DNA of 8,186 nt from the NCBI GenBank assembly GCA_964369445.1, contig CAYJFU010000077.1, positions 1 through 8,186 on the forward strand. Direction: 5' to 3'. Both the position numbers and the translations under genes were made by a program. The stretch is from CAYJBH01 sp964369445. Its GTDB lineage: Bacteria > Bacillota > Clostridia > Oscillospirales > Ruminococcaceae. Numbering within the stretch: position 1 is the first letter of the stretch; each line of letters starts with the position of its first letter. Shown here in pieces: positions 7,320 to 8,186 of the stretch. Below the pieces are notes generated by a model. It did no database searches. It saw nothing but the letters and a program-made list of their open reading frames with translations, and had not been told where the DNA came from.

Positions 7320-7504
7320 AAAAATTGTGGATAATGGCATGATTTGATGGGATTGTCGCTTGTGTGCAAAGGTTTGAATGGTTTTGGATCACTACACCTG
7401 CCAAAGGTAGAGTGCATAATTCAAATGAAACAGATATTGCACCATTTGGTTTCAATGCGAGCTCTCCCGTTACATCCACTAGCATTTAGAAAGGACGATA
7501 AACG
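7320..7504 (+). other. 185-base intergenic gap, no recognised gene or promoter
   Basis: This is the only real gap between genes in the window. It ends with the ribosome binding site of the DUF2304 gene. I found no sigma-A promoter with a good -35/-10 pair: CATAAT at 7415-7420 has no matching -35 at usual spacing. There is no stem followed by a T run, and no tRNA-like structure. Modest dyads exist: CAAATG (7422-7427) with CATTTG (7443-7448), bracketed by GCAT (7414-7417) and ATGC (7455-7458), and an alternative TGAAAC (7426-7431) with GTTTCA (7449-7454). A forward frame stays open from about 7343 to a TAG at 7487-7489, and a reverse frame is also open, but neither resembles a protein I know. 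It may be a leader, a gene relic or a small insertion. Confidence 0.5.
7488..7495 (+). promoter_or_regulatory. Ribosome binding site for the DUF2304 gene
   Basis: AGAAAGGA, nine bases before the ATG at 7505. This is a good site and fits independent initiation after the intergenic gap. Confidence 0.75.
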
Positions 7505-7876
7505 ATGGACAACATTATACAAGATTTTTCTTTACAACTGCTGCTGATACTCGGTGTACTGTTTTATATGGCGATTATATTTTTGGCGCTCAAAAAGGGC
7601 ATGCTTGCGGTTAAATACGCTATAATCTGGATACTGTCGGGTCTTGCACTGCTACTGTTTGCAATGGTGCCGTACAGCCTTATGGTACTTCGTGACCTTG
7701 TCAGCATCGTCGACCCTGTGCATTTTATATTTATGCTTGTGTTAATATTTTTACTTTTCAATGTGCTGGCCATTTCCATCATTGTGTCGGGGTTTACCAA
7801 GCGTATAACAAAGCTTATCCAAACGACAGCTAGACTTGAAAAAAGAGTACGTGAACTGGAAGGGGACGACCGCTAG
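7505..7876 (+). CDS. DUF2304 small membrane protein (GacJ-like partner of the GT2 enzyme)
   Basis: A 123-residue protein with three hydrophobic helices at about residues 9-29, 36-58 and 71-96, then a charged, amphipathic tail (about 97-120, ITKLIQTTARLEKRVRELEG) likely to form a short cytoplasmic coiled coil. Length, helix number and tail match the DUF2304 family, whose genes commonly sit next to DPM1-like GT2 genes. In group A Streptococcus the family member GacJ associates with GacI and raises its activity in making undecaprenyl-phosphate-GlcNAc. The same role, anchoring and activating the soluble GT2 enzyme at 6618-7319, is inferred here. It differs from the tight packing of the rest of the operon by the preceding 185-base gap. 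The next gene's ATG follows its TAG directly. A small flippase-like role (as proposed for GtrA) is the alternative, but GtrA proteins usually have four helices. Confidence 0.85.
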   Translation: MDNIIQDFSLQLLLILGVLFYMAIIFLALKKGMLAVKYAIIWILSGLALLLFAMVPYSLMVLRDLVSIVDPVHFIFMLVLIFLLFNVLAISIIVSGFTKRITKLIQTTARLEKRVRELEGDDR

Positions 7877-8186
7877 ATGCTATTTAACAGTTCGGCATTT
7901 TTAATATTTTTTCCGGTAGTCTGCCTTTTGTACTTTGTTGTGCCAAAAAAGGTTAGAAACCTTTGGCTTCTCATGGCAAGCTACTATTTTTATATGCAGT
8001 GGAATGCCGGCTATGCCGCACTCATTTTCTTTTCCACCATTTCAACCTATCTCACGGCACTTTTGATAGAAAAGGCGCAAAAAAAATCACTGCGCGCCAC
8101 CTGTCTCGGGATAAACGTCGCCGTTAATATAGGCATACTGTTTGTGTTTAAATATTACGGTATGTTTAACGAGCTTGCACAGTCGG
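7877..8186 (+). CDS. MBOAT-family membrane O-acyltransferase (AlgI-like), N-terminal part
   Basis: The first 103 codons of a gene that runs off the 3' end of the window. The beginning, MLFNSSAFLIFFPVVCLLYF followed by PKKVRNLWLLMASYYFYMQWN (residues 24-44), is the very characteristic N-terminus of MBOAT proteins of the AlgI type. Hydrophobic helices are seen at about 5-22, 29-40, 46-64 and 78-93. Family members have about ten or more helices and roughly 450-500 residues, and move acyl groups across the membrane onto extracellular polysaccharides. The catalytic histidine lies beyond the window, so activity cannot be judged. The ATG follows the DUF2304 stop without a gap. A GGGG-containing site at 7862-7865 is rather far (11 bases), so translation is probably coupled. 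Acetylation of the product of this locus is the natural inference; an SGNH/AlgX-like partner would be expected downstream. Confidence 0.9.
   Translation, partial: MLFNSSAFLIFFPVVCLLYFVVPKKVRNLWLLMASYYFYMQWNAGYAALIFFSTISTYLTALLIEKAQKKSLRATCLGINVAVNIGILFVFKYYGMFNELAQS

Noticed and set aside
7392..7410. Small hairpin CTA-CCT / AGGTAG as a terminator
   Set aside because: The stem is short with a two-base bulge and no following T run.
7384..7420. Promoter from TTGGAT (7384-7389) and CATAAT (7415-7420)
   Set aside because: The spacing is 25 bases, far from the usual 16-18, and neither box is a strong match.
7264..7485. Reverse-strand open frame of 73 codons across the GT2 end and the gap
   Set aside because: Its second half is a shadow of the GT2 gene and the rest matches no family I recognise. 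The gap portion is reported as a finding instead of a gene.

Overview
The window looks like part of a chromosomal surface-polysaccharide locus from a Gram-positive bacterium, probably a member of the Clostridia (Bacillota). The reasons are strong AGGA/GGAGG-type ribosome binding sites, two TTG start codons, heavy use of ATA for isoleucine, moderate base composition, and protein flavours typical of that class. No species-level claim is possible from the sequence alone. All genes are on the + strand, and no RNA gene, insertion sequence or CRISPR array was seen.

Layout. (1) Positions 1-241 hold the 3' end of lysA (diaminopimelate decarboxylase). (2) Positions 241-2153 hold a class I SAM-dependent methyltransferase and a PLP-dependent class I/II aminotransferase of unknown substrate. 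(3) Positions 2146-5405 hold a complete three-gene UDP-N-acetyl-L-fucosamine (UDP-L-FucNAc) pathway in the order capE-capF-capG (also called fnlA-fnlB-fnlC). (4) Positions 5402-6616 hold a GT4 glycosyltransferase resembling WbuB, the FucNAc transferase that follows fnlABC in several O-antigen clusters. (5) Positions 6618-7319 hold a soluble DPM1-like GT2 glycosyltransferase. After a 185-base gap comes a small three-helix DUF2304 membrane protein (7505-7876). This pair resembles GacI/GacJ, the undecaprenyl-phosphate-GlcNAc synthase of group A Streptococcus. (6) Positions 7877-8186 hold the first 103 codons of an MBOAT-family O-acyltransferase that runs off the window.

From lysA to the GT2 gene every junction is a 1-8 base overlap or a 0-1 base gap, so this stretch is almost certainly one translationally coupled operon read from a promoter upstream of the window. 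The only real break is 7320-7504, which holds no recognised gene, promoter or terminator.

How the genes may work together (inference): CapE, CapF and CapG turn UDP-GlcNAc into UDP-L-FucNAc, and the WbuB-like enzyme adds FucNAc to a lipid-linked glycan. The GT2/DUF2304 pair loads a second sugar on a polyprenyl phosphate for side-chain attachment outside the membrane, and the MBOAT protein O-acylates the product. The initiating phosphoglycosyl transferase, flippase, polymerase and any GT-C transferase are not in the window. The best candidates for new biology are the GacI/GacJ-like module inside a FucNAc locus, the unexplained gap that splits it, and the coupling of lysA, a methyltransferase and an aminotransferase to the sugar cassette.
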